Origin: CAZKJL01 sp964611095
Lineage (GTDB): Bacteria > Patescibacteriota > Gracilibacteria > Peribacterales > Peribacteraceae
NCBI GenBank assembly: GCA_964611095.1
Contig: CAZSWJ010000009.1
Location: 1-53,263, forward strand
Reading direction: 5' to 3'
Length of the DNA stretch: 53,263 nucleotides
Made by a program: the position numbers and the translations under genes
Notes under the pieces: model-generated
What the model was told of the DNA's origin: nothing
Databases searched by the model: none
What the model saw: the letters and a program-made list of their open reading frames with translations, nothing else
Part shown: piece after piece, positions 17,338 to 27,100 of the stretch
How the letters are laid out: every line of letters starts with the position of its first letter
Numbering within the stretch: position 1 is the stretch's first letter

Positions 17338-17748
17338 GAGTGAATCGCCTGCTTTTTCGCCAACGGACATTTGATCCTGATTCATGCGCCAATCCTCGGG
17401 AGATCCTCCGATAGGAGCCTTTCTGGCTGACTGCGCACCTTGGACTTCATCGGGTAATGCCGTGATTCGAAGACGTCCGGAAAATCCCTGGCTTCCATGA
17501 CGAAGGGTTCTGAGGAAAGTCGCAAGTGCTTGTTGAATGACCACATCGTCGGCAAGCGGGCCGAGATCGACATCCGCTTCCACTTGGTTGAATCTCGGTT
17601 CAGTGATTGAGGTTGGTTGCATTGACCGAATATACGGGTTTTTCGTGATCAGCAAATCTATTCGAATTTCTTTGTTCGGGAAGGGCGTTCTCATGACAAA
17701 AAGTCGGTCATCGAGACCCGCACTTTTCGTGTCATTTAGGGTGTACAT
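17326..17748 (-). CDS. Hypothetical protein
   Basis: A 140-residue protein if started at the ATG at 17748 (MYTLNDTKSAGL); an upstream in-frame start at 17838 would run into typA. The sequence looks protein-like: an alternating hydrophobic stretch (EIRIDLLITKNPYI), then EADVDLGPLADD and GRLRITALPDE, with few Cys and no membrane segment. It is divergent from typA. No family is recognised. Its last codons fall in the 55-bp flank copy beside the scaffold gap, so the C-terminus should be checked. Confidence 0.45.
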   Translation of the reverse strand: MYTLNDTKSAGLDDRLFVMRTPFPNKEIRIDLLITKNPYIRSMQPTSITEPRFNQVEADVDLGPLADDVVIQQALATFLRTLRHGSQGFSGRLRITALPDEVQGAQSARKAPIGGSPEDWRMNQDQMSVGEKAGDSLVWQ

Positions 17749-17812
17749 TTCGCGAAAAACGGCTACACTGGGCCGACTTTCAATTCGAATCGTCGTTTTC
17801 TCAATTACCGTT

Positions 17813-19618
17813 ATGGAATTCCGCACCATCGCCATCATCGCTCACATCGACCACGGCAAAACCACGCTCGTGGACCAAATCTTGAAGCAGGGAGGCGCGT
17901 TCGCGTCACACCAGCAAGTCGATGAGCGCGTCATGGACTCCAATGATCAAGAAAAGGAACGTGGCATCACGATCTACGCCAAGAACTGTTCGATCTTGTA
18001 CAAGGGAACGAAGATCAACATCGTCGACACCCCGGGTCACGCCGACTTCGGATCCGAAGTGGAGCGCGTTCTCCGTATGTGCGACTGCGTGCTCCTGCTC
18101 GTCGACGCGTTCGACGGTCCGATGCCGCAGACGCGATTCGTTCTCAAGAAATCTCTCGAGCTCGGCATCCGTCCGATGGTCATCATCAACAAAATCGACA
18201 GACCCGGTTCCGACCCGGAGAAAGCGCTCAGCCAGGTCTTCGACCTCTTCATTCAGCTCGGCGCCAACGACGAACAGCTCGACTTCCCGTACGTGTTCGC
18301 CATCGGTCGCGACGGCATCGCCAAGCGCAAACTCAGCGATGAGTCCAAGGACCTTTCGCCGCTCTTCGACTACGTTCTGGAGCATGTGAAGCCCGCCGCC
18401 AACGACGCCACGAAGACGCTCAGAATGCAGCCCGTGAACTTGGAGTACGACGTGTTCTCCGGACGCACGGCCATCGGACGCATCACGGACGGCACCATCA
18501 TGCAGAACCAGAACGTGTTCGTGCTCAAGCCCGACGGAAGCAAGGTCGCCGGACGCATCACCAAGATTCAGTCCTACCAAGGAGTGGCTCGCGTGGAACA
18601 CAAGCACGCCGATGCCGGTGACGTCGTCATGCTCTCGGGTCTTCCCGACGTGTACGTGGGTGACACCGTGACCACCGACGAAAACGCCGAAAGACTTCCG
18701 GCCATCAAGATCGATCCGCCGACGGTGTCCATGGATTTCATGGTCAACGATTCGCCGTTCGCCGGCAAAGAAGGAAAGCTCGTCACCACGCGTCACATCC
18801 GTGAGCGCCTCGAGAAAGAATTGGAGACGAACGTGGGTCTCAAGATCGAATTCGGTGCACGTACCGACGCGTTTACGGTTTCCGGACGCGGAGAAATGCA
18901 CTTGGGCGTTCTCATCGAAACCATGCGCCGCGAGGGCTTCGAGCTCGCCGTGTCGCGCCCCGAAGTCATCATGCACGAGGAGAACGGAGTGAAAATGGAG
19001 CCGATCGAAACCGCCTACATCGACGTGCCGGAGGAGGTCGCCGGAGGCGTCATCGAGAAACTCGGTCGCCGCAAAGGAATGATGCAGAACATGGAAACCA
19101 AGAACGGCATCGCCCGTCTCACGTACGAAATTCCCACCCGCGGTCTGCTCGGTTTCCGCAACGAATTCATCATCGATACGCGCGGCAACGGAATCCTGAC
19201 GCACGCATTCCTGAAGTACGCTCCGTACGTCGGTCCGATGCCGGGGCGGCTCAGCGGCTCCATCATTTCCGGCGTCACGGGAGAGTCCGTGGCATTCGCC
19301 ATTTTCGGCTTGCAGGAGCGCGGAACGTTCTTCATCGGCGCGGGAGTCCCCGTCTACGAAGGCATGATCATCGGCGAATCTCCGAACGGCATGGACATCA
19401 TGGTGAACGTCGGCAAAGAGAAGAAGCTCACGAACATGCGCGCATCCGGAACCGATGAAGCCATCCGTCTCACGCCGCCTCGCATCATGGAACTCGACAT
19501 CGCTCTCGAGTACATCCAGAGCGACGAGCTCGTGGAAGTGACACCGACCAGCATCCGCCTCCGCAAGAAGTTCCTCAAGGAGAACGATCGCAAGAAGGCC
19601 AAGCGCGAAGGACAGTAA
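17813..19618 (+). CDS. typA: Ribosome-associated translational GTPase TypA/BipA
   Basis: The 601-residue protein has G1 AHIDHGKTT at the N-terminus, the switch II region DTPGHADFG, and NKIDRPG as the G4 motif, followed by the EF-G-like domains and the BipA-specific C-terminal domain. It binds ribosomes and helps assembly and stress adaptation. The frame is open 276 nt further upstream, but the ATG at 17813 gives the standard N-terminus (MEFRTIAIIAHIDHGK) and length. A TACACT hexamer at 17764-17769 may be its -10, giving a leader of about 37 nt. Confidence 0.96.
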   Translation: MEFRTIAIIAHIDHGKTTLVDQILKQGGAFASHQQVDERVMDSNDQEKERGITIYAKNCSILYKGTKINIVDTPGHADFGSEVERVLRMCDCVLLLVDAFDGPMPQTRFVLKKSLELGIRPMVIINKIDRPGSDPEKALSQVFDLFIQLGANDEQLDFPYVFAIGRDGIAKRKLSDESKDLSPLFDYVLEHVKPAANDATKTLRMQPVNLEYDVFSGRTAIGRITDGTIMQNQNVFVLKPDGSKVAGRITKIQSYQGVARVEHKHADAGDVVMLSGLPDVYVGDTVTTDENAERLPAIKIDPPTVSMDFMVNDSPFAGKEGKLVTTRHIRERLEKELETNVGLKIEFGARTDAFTVSGRGEMHLGVLIETMRREGFELAVSRPEVIMHEENGVKMEPIETAYIDVPEEVAGGVIEKLGRRKGMMQNMETKNGIARLTYEIPTRGLLGFRNEFIIDTRGNGILTHAFLKYAPYVGPMPGRLSGSIISGVTGESVAFAIFGLQERGTFFIGAGVPVYEGMIIGESPNGMDIMVNVGKEKKLTNMRASGTDEAIRLTPPRIMELDIALEYIQSDELVEVTPTSIRLRKKFLKENDRKKAKREGQ

Positions 19619-19652
19619 TTCCCGATCGGAATGCGCTCATCATGACGTCTTT

Positions 19653-20726
19653 TCAGATGTCCTGACACATTCCGGTGTCCAAGTTGCAGCACTGAGGAGT
19701 GGACGAGGACGAAGAAGAACAACTGGAGTTCGGAGCGGCCATACATTCTGCAAAATCGGTGAACGGTCCGCCGGGGGTGGAGACACATGGCATTCCGCAG
19801 GACGGTCTGTCCCACCGTGCACAAGTCGCGAGATGGTTTGTACACGCTTCCAGCGTCGAAAACGAGTTGCTGCCAAGCGGAGTGGTCTCTGCAAGGGTTT
19901 CATCACACTCACCGGTGCTGCAATTTGCGGTGTAGGTGGTGCACACCGAGCCTATTGCCGCAGTGCATGAAGCTTGAGTGGCATACTCGCCGGTATAGTT
20001 TTGGGTGCATGAGCGATTTGCGCAGTTCATCGTTGCACCGCACGTCGTCATTGCAATCGGGTCGCACGACGACTTGGTCAGGTAGCTGCCGGGTTCGGAT
20101 GAGCTTATCGCGACGCACGAATCTTCCTGCGTGCAATCGATTTTATAGTACGAGCATTCTTCTCCTGCCGCCACTCCGCACAGGGCAAGGTCTCGGTAGC
20201 TCCCCGCCCCCGTGGCACCCGCAGGTCCCGAAATGCATCGTGCAGGATTGGCACAGTCGACCACCCACGTTTGACAGGTATTTCGCGCGTCATTGCACTG
20301 GCTTTCGGTGTTGTAGATAGTGGTCGACCAACCCGAACCTGCGATCGTGATGGGCGAACATGTGTCTGCCAAGCAGTCCAGTTGGAAATACGGACATTCA
20401 CCCGGCAGTGCCGCTTGGCAGGAATCAAAGTTGGAATAGGCACCCGGATCCCCCATGGCCATTTCGCAGACGTGAGTGGTGCAGTTCGTTCTGTAGGGAA
20501 CGGGGCAGTTTGCGGTGCACGTCGGGTGATCGGGATATGCCCCTCCGCCGGACACGTAGGTGCACGTCCCCAAGTTGCAGTCATATCCTCCGAACAGATC
20601 GGCATCGGCGGAGGGGGTTCCAAACGACGTGAATCGCGGAGACAGAATGGCATATCCGGCCGCCACAAAAATGCCGCACAGCGTGACACCCGTGACGACG
20701 TCAATGAGCAAGCGCTTCGATTTCAT
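19653..20726 (-). CDS. Cys-rich secreted repeat protein with poly-Ser/CCNL tail (paralogue A)
   Basis: The 357-residue protein is fourth in a tandem set of four. The N-terminus (MKSKRLLIDVVTGVTLCGIF) is a signal or anchor segment shared by all four, followed by a conserved FTSFGTP. The body contains about eight four-cysteine units of 30-40 residues with the pattern C-x(3-5)-C-x(10-17)-C-x(5-9)-C, probably disulfide-bonded. It ends with a run of Ser after a Cys, then CCNLDTGMCQDI. The start is fixed by the 37-nt leader conserved in all four genes; an earlier in-frame codon would lie inside that leader. No known family is recognised. An extracellular or surface role is inferred. Confidence 0.85.
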   Translation of the reverse strand: MKSKRLLIDVVTGVTLCGIFVAAGYAILSPRFTSFGTPSADADLFGGYDCNLGTCTYVSGGGAYPDHPTCTANCPVPYRTNCTTHVCEMAMGDPGAYSNFDSCQAALPGECPYFQLDCLADTCSPITIAGSGWSTTIYNTESQCNDARNTCQTWVVDCANPARCISGPAGATGAGSYRDLALCGVAAGEECSYYKIDCTQEDSCVAISSSEPGSYLTKSSCDPIAMTTCGATMNCANRSCTQNYTGEYATQASCTAAIGSVCTTYTANCSTGECDETLAETTPLGSNSFSTLEACTNHLATCARWDRPSCGMPCVSTPGGPFTDFAECMAAPNSSCSSSSSSTPQCCNLDTGMCQDI

Positions 20727-20763
20727 TTGAGATACTTTCTCACAGCACGGTATTTCTCGCAAT
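20727..20763 (-). promoter_or_regulatory. Conserved 37-nt leader, copy A
   Basis: One of four leaders of identical length. On the minus strand it starts ATTGCGAG, contains AATACCG and ends with GAGAAAGTA plus 6 nt before the ATG. It may hold a promoter (TTGCGA, 17 bp, GAAAGT) or a translation signal. Confidence 0.7.
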
Positions 20764-20775
20764 CTTCATGTCGAT

Positions 20776-21783
20776 TCAGATGTCCTGACACATTCCGGTG
20801 TCCAGGTTGCAGCATTGCGGTGCGGACGACGATGAGGATGAGGAACACGCACCCGGCATGCCGTTGCACATCGGTTCACACGTTCGCGACGTCGGATTGC
20901 ACGTGAGATCGGGTGAGTTGCAGGGAACTGTGCGGCTGCCGTTACTGTTGCATGTCGTCCCATTGTATTCGTTGCACGTGAGCATGCAAAATTCACCTTC
21001 ACCGACCGGAGTAGTCAAATCAATATCCCTGCATAATCCACCCGGGAATCCGGCACACGGGTCGACACACTTCCGTGTGCCCGGATCGCACTGCAAGGGC
21101 TTTTCCGTTTGATCGCAACCGCCCGGAATCGTGCCTGAGGTGCAACTTCCTTGGTTCGAATTTTTGCAATCGAAAATACAATCCCCGCCCTCCGGAATAT
21201 TCACGGATACGAAAATACCCGGATCATCGCAGTAAGGGGTGTCCGGAAGATTGTCACACGGACTCGCGCATGTTCCCGATCCGTTCAAATTGCAGGAATC
21301 ATGCGGATCGTTGCAGGTGGCCATGATGGGAGTGATGGCGCATGACGTGGTACCCGAAGATTTGCACTCGAAGACGCATTGTTCACCGTGATTTACCGAA
21401 GACGGATGCCACAAGTCCCCCGAGCACACCGGCTGAGGGTAGCCTTCGCAAGGATCGATGCAGGTAAAGCCCCCGGGGGTGCCGCTCGGATTCGTCTGAC
21501 AAGAAAAACCCGGCTTGCACTTGGCGGAGTCTTGCATGGGCAGCATGCACGTTTCGTTTGGAGGAGACCCCATGATCATACCGGGATTACATGCACAACT
21601 TCCGCCCGCATCGACCGTACCCGGATTGCTGCCGCAGTCATTGCTCCCGCACAAAATAGCTTTCGATGTCGGAGTGCTGAACGATGTGAAATTGGGCGAC
21701 AGAATAGCGAATCCCGCCGCCACGAAAATACCGCACAACGTGATGCCCGTAACGAGGTCGATGAGCGCGCGGTTTCGTTTCAT
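20776..21783 (-). CDS. Cys-rich secreted repeat protein with poly-Ser/CCNL tail (paralogue B)
   Basis: A 335-residue paralogue of the neighbouring genes. It has the same N-terminus (RALIDLVTGITLCGIFVAAG, then ILSPNFTSFSTP) and a Cys-rich body with irregular units such as PCEGYPQPVCSGDLW and CDNLPDTPYCDD, where paired cysteines recur about every 10-20 residues. The C-terminus is CSSSSSSSAPQ followed by CCNLDTGMCQDI, identical to copy A in the last 12 residues. A Gly/Asn-rich, eukaryote-like disulfide repeat style is seen, but no named domain is assigned. Confidence 0.85.
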   Translation of the reverse strand: MKRNRALIDLVTGITLCGIFVAAGFAILSPNFTSFSTPTSKAILCGSNDCGSNPGTVDAGGSCACNPGMIMGSPPNETCMLPMQDSAKCKPGFSCQTNPSGTPGGFTCIDPCEGYPQPVCSGDLWHPSSVNHGEQCVFECKSSGTTSCAITPIMATCNDPHDSCNLNGSGTCASPCDNLPDTPYCDDPGIFVSVNIPEGGDCIFDCKNSNQGSCTSGTIPGGCDQTEKPLQCDPGTRKCVDPCAGFPGGLCRDIDLTTPVGEGEFCMLTCNEYNGTTCNSNGSRTVPCNSPDLTCNPTSRTCEPMCNGMPGACSSSSSSSAPQCCNLDTGMCQDI

Positions 21784-21820
21784 TTAGAGCACTTTCTCAT
21801 ATCGCGGTATTTCTTGCAAT
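21784..21820 (-). promoter_or_regulatory. Conserved 37-nt leader, copy B
   Basis: On the minus strand it starts ATTGCAAG, contains AATACCGC and ends with GAGAAAGTG plus 6 nt before the ATG. Same length and layout as the other three copies. Confidence 0.7.
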
Positions 21821-21863
21821 TACAGACAAAAAACGACTTTCGCTCACTGCTTTTTATGATGTC

Positions 21864-22910
21864 TCACCTGGGCTCACATGCTTGGGTCGTCAAGTTGCAG
21901 CACATGTCTGCGGAGGACGAAGACGAGGATGATGAACACGTAACGGGGGGAGTGGGAGACGTACGTGCCGCCTCGCAATCGGAGAGTCTCGAGTATGTTC
22001 CGGTCGTATCGGGCATGCATGACGCCGCTCCGCCCGTGCATGTGAGACTGTATTTCGGACAGCTTGTCGGCAGTTCGGCGGTGCACTGGGCAAGAGAAGT
22101 ATTGCCCGTAGGATTGGTGACGGAATCGAGAACGCAGCTCGGAGGATTTGTCGAGCAATCTGCGCGGTAATTGTCACAGCCGCCCGGCGTCATGCCGCAT
22201 GTCAGTTCACACGTTTTGGTACTCGGACTGCAGTAGGAACCGGCAACGCAGGTGTTGGTTGCTTCGACACACGACAGTGCTGAGTCGGCCTTCTTGCAGG
22301 CACACGAATCACCGGTGGCTATTTCTTCATCGGTACAAGACGGCAAGTCTTTTATATGGGACGGCACCATGCTGCTTTCACAGACGTTTGTACATGCATT
22401 TGTATTCGTATCACAGACCAGTAACTGAGCCACATCACATGGCTGCATCATGGGCATGAGAGTGCACGTGGCTTGGCCAAAACCGTTCCCCGTATATGGT
22501 GATTTACAAGTGATATTGCACTCAGCCCCCGGGCCACCGGGCTCAGTGGGAAGGTTGCTGCAAAAAGGATACATGACGACCGATGGATCTTCGCATGGAT
22601 CCTCACAGAAGTTCGCAGTCGAGCAACGCAATTCCGCTGTACAAAGACCGGGATAAGCCATGCTTGTCGGAGAGCAGTACTCAGTACCATCCGGGTTGGT
22701 CATTGGCATTTCGTACGCACACATGCAGCTGCCGCCAATGCCGACCGATCCCATGGGAGTGGTGCATGTGGAATTGCACGTTATCGCTTCTGCGCCCGGC
22801 GTGCCGAACGACGTGAAATTAGGAGATAAAATCGCATAGCCCGCCGCCACAAAAATACTGCACAAGGTGATACCCGTGACTGCGTCGATGAGCTGGCGCT
22901 TGGATTTCAT
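21864..22910 (-). CDS. Cys-rich secreted repeat protein with poly-Ser/CCNL tail (paralogue C)
   Basis: The 348-residue protein has the shared N-terminus (RQLIDAVTGITLCSIFVAAG, then ILSPNFTSFGTP). The body is Cys-rich throughout, with about 40 cysteines. It ends with eight serines, then CCNLTTQACEPR. The last third (NYRADCSTNPPSCVLDS to CTAELPTSCPKYSLTC) uses the same four-cysteine unit as copy A, which suggests shuffling of units between copies. Stop TGA at 21864-21866. Confidence 0.85.
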   Translation of the reverse strand: MKSKRQLIDAVTGITLCSIFVAAGYAILSPNFTSFGTPGAEAITCNSTCTTPMGSVGIGGSCMCAYEMPMTNPDGTEYCSPTSMAYPGLCTAELRCSTANFCEDPCEDPSVVMYPFCSNLPTEPGGPGAECNITCKSPYTGNGFGQATCTLMPMMQPCDVAQLLVCDTNTNACTNVCESSMVPSHIKDLPSCTDEEIATGDSCACKKADSALSCVEATNTCVAGSYCSPSTKTCELTCGMTPGGCDNYRADCSTNPPSCVLDSVTNPTGNTSLAQCTAELPTSCPKYSLTCTGGAASCMPDTTGTYSRLSDCEAARTSPTPPVTCSSSSSSSSADMCCNLTTQACEPR

Positions 22911-22947
22911 TTAAAACACTTTCTCACAATGCGGTATTTGTTGCAAT
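22911..22947 (-). promoter_or_regulatory. Conserved 37-nt leader, copy C
   Basis: On the minus strand it starts ATTGCAAC, contains AATACCGC and ends with GAGAAAGTG plus 6 nt before the ATG. Confidence 0.7.
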
Positions 22948-22991
22948 TTCCAAGGCAAAACCGACTTTTCGTTCGCAACTTTCATGATGCT

Positions 22992-23963
22992 TTAGATCGG
23001 TTGGCAGGACTGTCTCGTGAGGTTGCAACACATCGCCGCCGATGACGACGAAGACGATGAGCATCCCATGGGAGACCCCGCACAGTTTTCGATGCATGTG
23101 GTCCCCGCGGGATCGCGAATAAGTCCGGGTGCACACGCACCGATTATATTGATGTTGCAGCTGCCCGAAACATACGCCTTGCAGGCGACACGCTCTTCTT
23201 CGCCAAGGCCGCGAACGGGGTTTACGTCGGAACAAAACGGCTCCTCGAAATCTTCGCACGGATCGATGCAGAGGCCGGATGAAAACGTGTCGCAGTGCAG
23301 CGGTACCGGGTCCTGGGAGCATGTTCCCGTGATGTCATTCGACGTGCATCCGTAGCTGTTGCGGTTGTAACACGAGAACTCACACCGCTCGTTTCGCGCG
23401 ATGTCGGAGATCGTGACGTCGGCGCACGATTGCATGCCGGTGTCGATGAACATTTGGCATGGGTCCAAACATTTCATGAGCCCGGTTCCGGGTTCGGCCA
23501 TACACAGGTCCGTCGCGACCTCGCAGGTGCCCGTCGGAACGAATGACGTGGTGCAGGAGTGTTCGCCGAGCGTTTTGCACATGACGCTGCACGATTCGCC
23601 GTGTCCCGGATTCATGCCCGGAACGTCGGCGCAGTCCGGTTCGGGATGGTCGATGCAGGCGTCGACGCAGTAGCCGGCCAAGCACATGTTGCCCCAGGTA
23701 CACGGTGCATTGACGGTGGACGAAGTGCATCCGGTGAGGGAGTTCGGTGTCTCGCATGCCAGGTTTTCGCATTGTCCTCCCGGGCCCACGGCAGAGGCGC
23801 TCACCATGGCGCAGTCCGGTGAGCAAATGGCGGTGTCGGCTGCCGCGGGAAGCGTGCTGAACGAGGTGAATCGAGTGGATGTCGCCGAATACGCGCCGAC
23901 GATGACGATGGCACACAGCGCAATGCCCGTGATGGTGTCGATCGTTCTGCGACTCGGCCTCAT
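22992..23963 (-). CDS. Cys-rich secreted repeat protein with poly-Ser/CCNL tail (paralogue D)
   Basis: The 323-residue protein is the first of the leftward set and the most divergent. The N-terminus is MRPSRRTIDTITGIALCAIV, with FTSFST conserved after the hydrophobic segment. The Cys-rich body has recurring units such as CIDHPEPDCADV, CQMFIDTGMQSCADV and CEDFEEPFCSDV (C-x(6-10)-C-x-D), related to those in copy B. It ends in seven serines, then CCNLTRQSCQPI. The ATG at 23963 is preferred to a GTG 9 nt upstream because it keeps the fixed 6-nt distance from the GAGAAAGTG element. It is divergent from the giant surface genes. Confidence 0.85.
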   Translation of the reverse strand: MRPSRRTIDTITGIALCAIVIVGAYSATSTRFTSFSTLPAAADTAICSPDCAMVSASAVGPGGQCENLACETPNSLTGCTSSTVNAPCTWGNMCLAGYCVDACIDHPEPDCADVPGMNPGHGESCSVMCKTLGEHSCTTSFVPTGTCEVATDLCMAEPGTGLMKCLDPCQMFIDTGMQSCADVTISDIARNERCEFSCYNRNSYGCTSNDITGTCSQDPVPLHCDTFSSGLCIDPCEDFEEPFCSDVNPVRGLGEEERVACKAYVSGSCNINIIGACAPGLIRDPAGTTCIENCAGSPMGCSSSSSSSAAMCCNLTRQSCQPI

Positions 23964-24000
23964 GGCGATCACTTTCTCACACCAGCGATTTCATTGCAAT
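23964..24000 (-). promoter_or_regulatory. Conserved 37-nt leader, copy D
   Basis: On the minus strand it starts ATTGCAAT, has a diverged middle, and ends with GAGAAAGTG plus 6 nt before the ATG. Confidence 0.65.
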
Positions 24001-24097
24001 CAGAGGCCAAAAAAGCGGCTTTTGTGCCGTGCATTTCATGATGTATTGACCTCATCGGAAGGAGGTGCCGACAGGCCTGTTAAAAAGACGTTATTTA

Positions 24098-24106
24098 TGC
24101 TATAAT
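24098..24106 (+). promoter_or_regulatory. Extended -10 promoter of the giant surface-protein operon
   Basis: TGCTATAAT, a perfect -10 with a TGn extension and no clear -35. Transcription would start near 24113, about 17 nt before the TTG start codon at 24130. No other promoter is obvious before 38514, so it probably drives all three giant genes. Confidence 0.65.
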
Positions 24107-24129
24107 AATTAGAAAATTTCATACACACT

Positions 24130-27100
24130 TTGCGCTCCGCCCGATCCGCCACATTTTGGCTTCTGTCCGTGCTCATCGCGAGTATCGCGACGCTGACTCT
24201 CGAGGTTCTCTCGGGGTGGCGAGCGGCCTGCATCTTTTTGACGATCCTCGCCCTCGTTGCGCTCTCGTTGCAATGGAGTTCGATTCTGGGCTTCCTGCGC
24301 GTCGAGCGAGTGAGCCTGGCGTACGTTGAAAAAAAGTACACCCGCATTCCGAGGCACTGGGAGTTGGCTGCGACCAACGTCTTCACGGTGCTGTTCCTCG
24401 TGCTGTCCGTCCAATTCGTGGCGACCGTGTACGCCATGGCGTTTACGCTCAGCAGTTCCACGTCCGCAACGGACGATACGCGCAGAGTGATCCTCGGAGA
24501 CTTCGACGGCGACGGCGACTTGGATTATGTCGAGGCGAACGCCGGTGCTCTGGGCGTCCATGTGAACAGCGGCAATGGAACGTTCGCGGAGCCGGGGGCG
24601 TACGGGGCATTCAGTTCCCCCGGAGGCATGGCAGCGGGAGACATCGACGGTGACGGCGACCTGGACATCGTCCTCGCGCAGAACAACGATACGCGTCTCA
24701 GCAAATACACGAACAACGGCGCGGGAGCTTTTACGGAATCGCACATCACGAGCTCGCTGCCGTGCACCGTCTCCGACGTCGCGCTCGCCGACATGAACTA
24801 CAGCAGCTACGACGGTGATCTCGACATCGTTCTCCTCTGCAGCAATGCAACGATGTCCAGAGCCGTGTGGGTGAACAACGGTCATGGCGTCTTCACGCAA
24901 ACCAACTCGTACTTGCCCATCGGTGACAGTATGGCGATCGCCGACTACAACGATGACGGTATGCCCGACGTCTTTGTACTCAGGGCAACCGGCGGCGTCT
25001 ACAAAGTGATGCAGTACAGCACGACGGGCTCGTTCATCCAGCTCAGCGGCAGCTCGCTCGCGGGAACGTACGGCAAAGTCACACCTGCGGATTTGGACAA
25101 CGACGGTGACATCGATGTCGTGCTTACGGAGCCGTCGTCGAGCATCAAGCCGTATTTGAACAACGGAGCGGGAAGCTTCTCGGCAGGGTCCTCGTTCGGC
25201 GGAGCGGCCGCGGTGAACAGAGTGAAGGCGATCCTCGGCGACATGAACAACGACGGTCATTTCGACGCCGTCGTCGTGGGCTCCGATATTTCCGCCGTCA
25301 GTTCCGGAAACTATTACTACCAGAATGACCAGGCGGCGGGATTCAACGTTTCGGGTTCGCCGACGGAGACAAGCGAGTGCAGCAACGATATCGCCATCGG
25401 TGACATCGACGGGGACGGCGACCTGGATTACGTCGCCGGCAATGCCGGCTGCGCCAGCGGCGGAGCCGTCAACAGGCACTACAAGAACGACCAGGCCGCA
25501 ACGAGCGCGAACACCGCCCCCTCGGCGCCGTCCTCCCTGTCCGCAACATTGAGTGCCGCGTACAACAAAATCACCGACGTGCAGACGACCGGTGAGGTCG
25601 CCGAGTTCACGTCGACCGCTCTGGGTTCCGACGGATTCCCGGTCATCGCGCACTACGAGCTGACGAGCGGAGATCTTCATTTCGTGAAATGCGGTGACAA
25701 ATCTTGCTCCTCCGGCAACACGCTCACGAACGTCGACAGCACGGGCGACGTGGGAAAGTGGAACTCCGTCGTCGTGCCGAGCGACGGACTTCCGTTCATC
25801 GCATACTACGACACGGCGAACGCCGATTTGAAAGCGTTGAAATGCGGGAACGCCGCTTGCTCGTCCGGCAACACCATTACGACAGTCGACTCCGCGGGTG
25901 ACACGGGTTGGTATCCTTCCGTCGCCATCGCATCGAGCGGCTATCCCGTCATCAGCTTCTTCGACGATACGCCGCTGCTTCATAAGCTTCTCGTCTGCGG
26001 CAACGCCGCGTGTTCGAGCGGAAACGTCCTCAACACCGTCGCGGGCCAAAGCGGCCAGCCCGGCTATCAGTCGTCCATGGCCATCCCGTCGGACGGACTT
26101 CCCATCATCGCCTACTTCAACGTTCTTCCGGCGGCATTTCAAATCGTGAAGTGCGGCAACACGTCCTGCACGTCCGGCAATACCGTCACGACGTTGGATT
26201 CGGGAGTGACGAGCGTCTACAGTCCGTCGCTCAAAATCGGTTCCGACGGCTTCGCTGTCATGAGCTACTACGACGCTTCGAATGCCGATCTCAAAGTTCT
26301 GCACTGCACCAACGCGACGTGCAGCTCCAATACGTACGCCACTGTCGATTCAACCGGTGACGTTGGATCATGGCATGGACTCGCCATTGGCTCCGACGGG
26401 TATCCGATCATCGGGTACTACGATGCGACCAATCAGTATCCGAAAATCGCGAAATGCAGCGATGTGGCGTGCAGCTCCGGCTACACGATCACGACCGTGG
26501 ATACGCCGCTCACCACGGGCAAGCACGTTTCCATCGTGATGCCGAGCGACGGCCGCGCGTTCCTCGCGTACCAGTACGGCTCCAGCTCGGATCTGCGCAC
26601 GCTGAAATGCGGAAGGACAAACTGTGCGGACGCCGGCTCCGACGGTTCCGTCATCATGAGACTGAGCTGGGGTTCCGGTTCGGACACGCAGACGCCCACA
26701 CGCATGCTGCAGTACCGACTGAAGGTCGGCACGGGTTCGGGTCTCAACAACATCGTGTCGGGTGCCGCGGCTTCGCCGTACTACACGTCGCGCGGATTCC
26801 TGGCAGCCAACCAGAGCAGAAGGTTATTGCTGAAAAATCTCACCTGCGACTCCGGCAAAACCTACTACTGGAGCGTCGCATCCGTCGATGCGGGCTTTCA
26901 GTCGACCTGGAGCAGCCAGAACACGTTCATCCTCAACGACAGCTGCGCCGTCGGTGCCGTCACCACGACTGCGGCCGCGACGGGTGGCGGAACGAAGTTC
27001 ATCACGCCCGTCAAAAATGTCGGAGGCGGAGGCGGCGACGTGTTCCATCTCACCGTGCAGACGCTCAACGACGTGAATGCCAACGGCAAGCGGGATTCCC

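Noticed and set aside
17537..17812. Upstream extension of typA
   Set aside because: The added 92 residues have no counterpart in TypA, while the ATG at 17813 gives the canonical N-terminus.
19618..19653. Terminator between typA and the convergent Cys-rich gene
   Set aside because: A short palindrome (ATTCC around GATC) is present but has a weak stem and no T-tract; I cannot support it as a terminator.
24109..26304. Long open frame of 731 codons on the - strand
   Set aside because: Antisense to giant protein 1; Arg/Val-rich translation mirrors the repeated Asp/Gly codons of the FG-GAP region.
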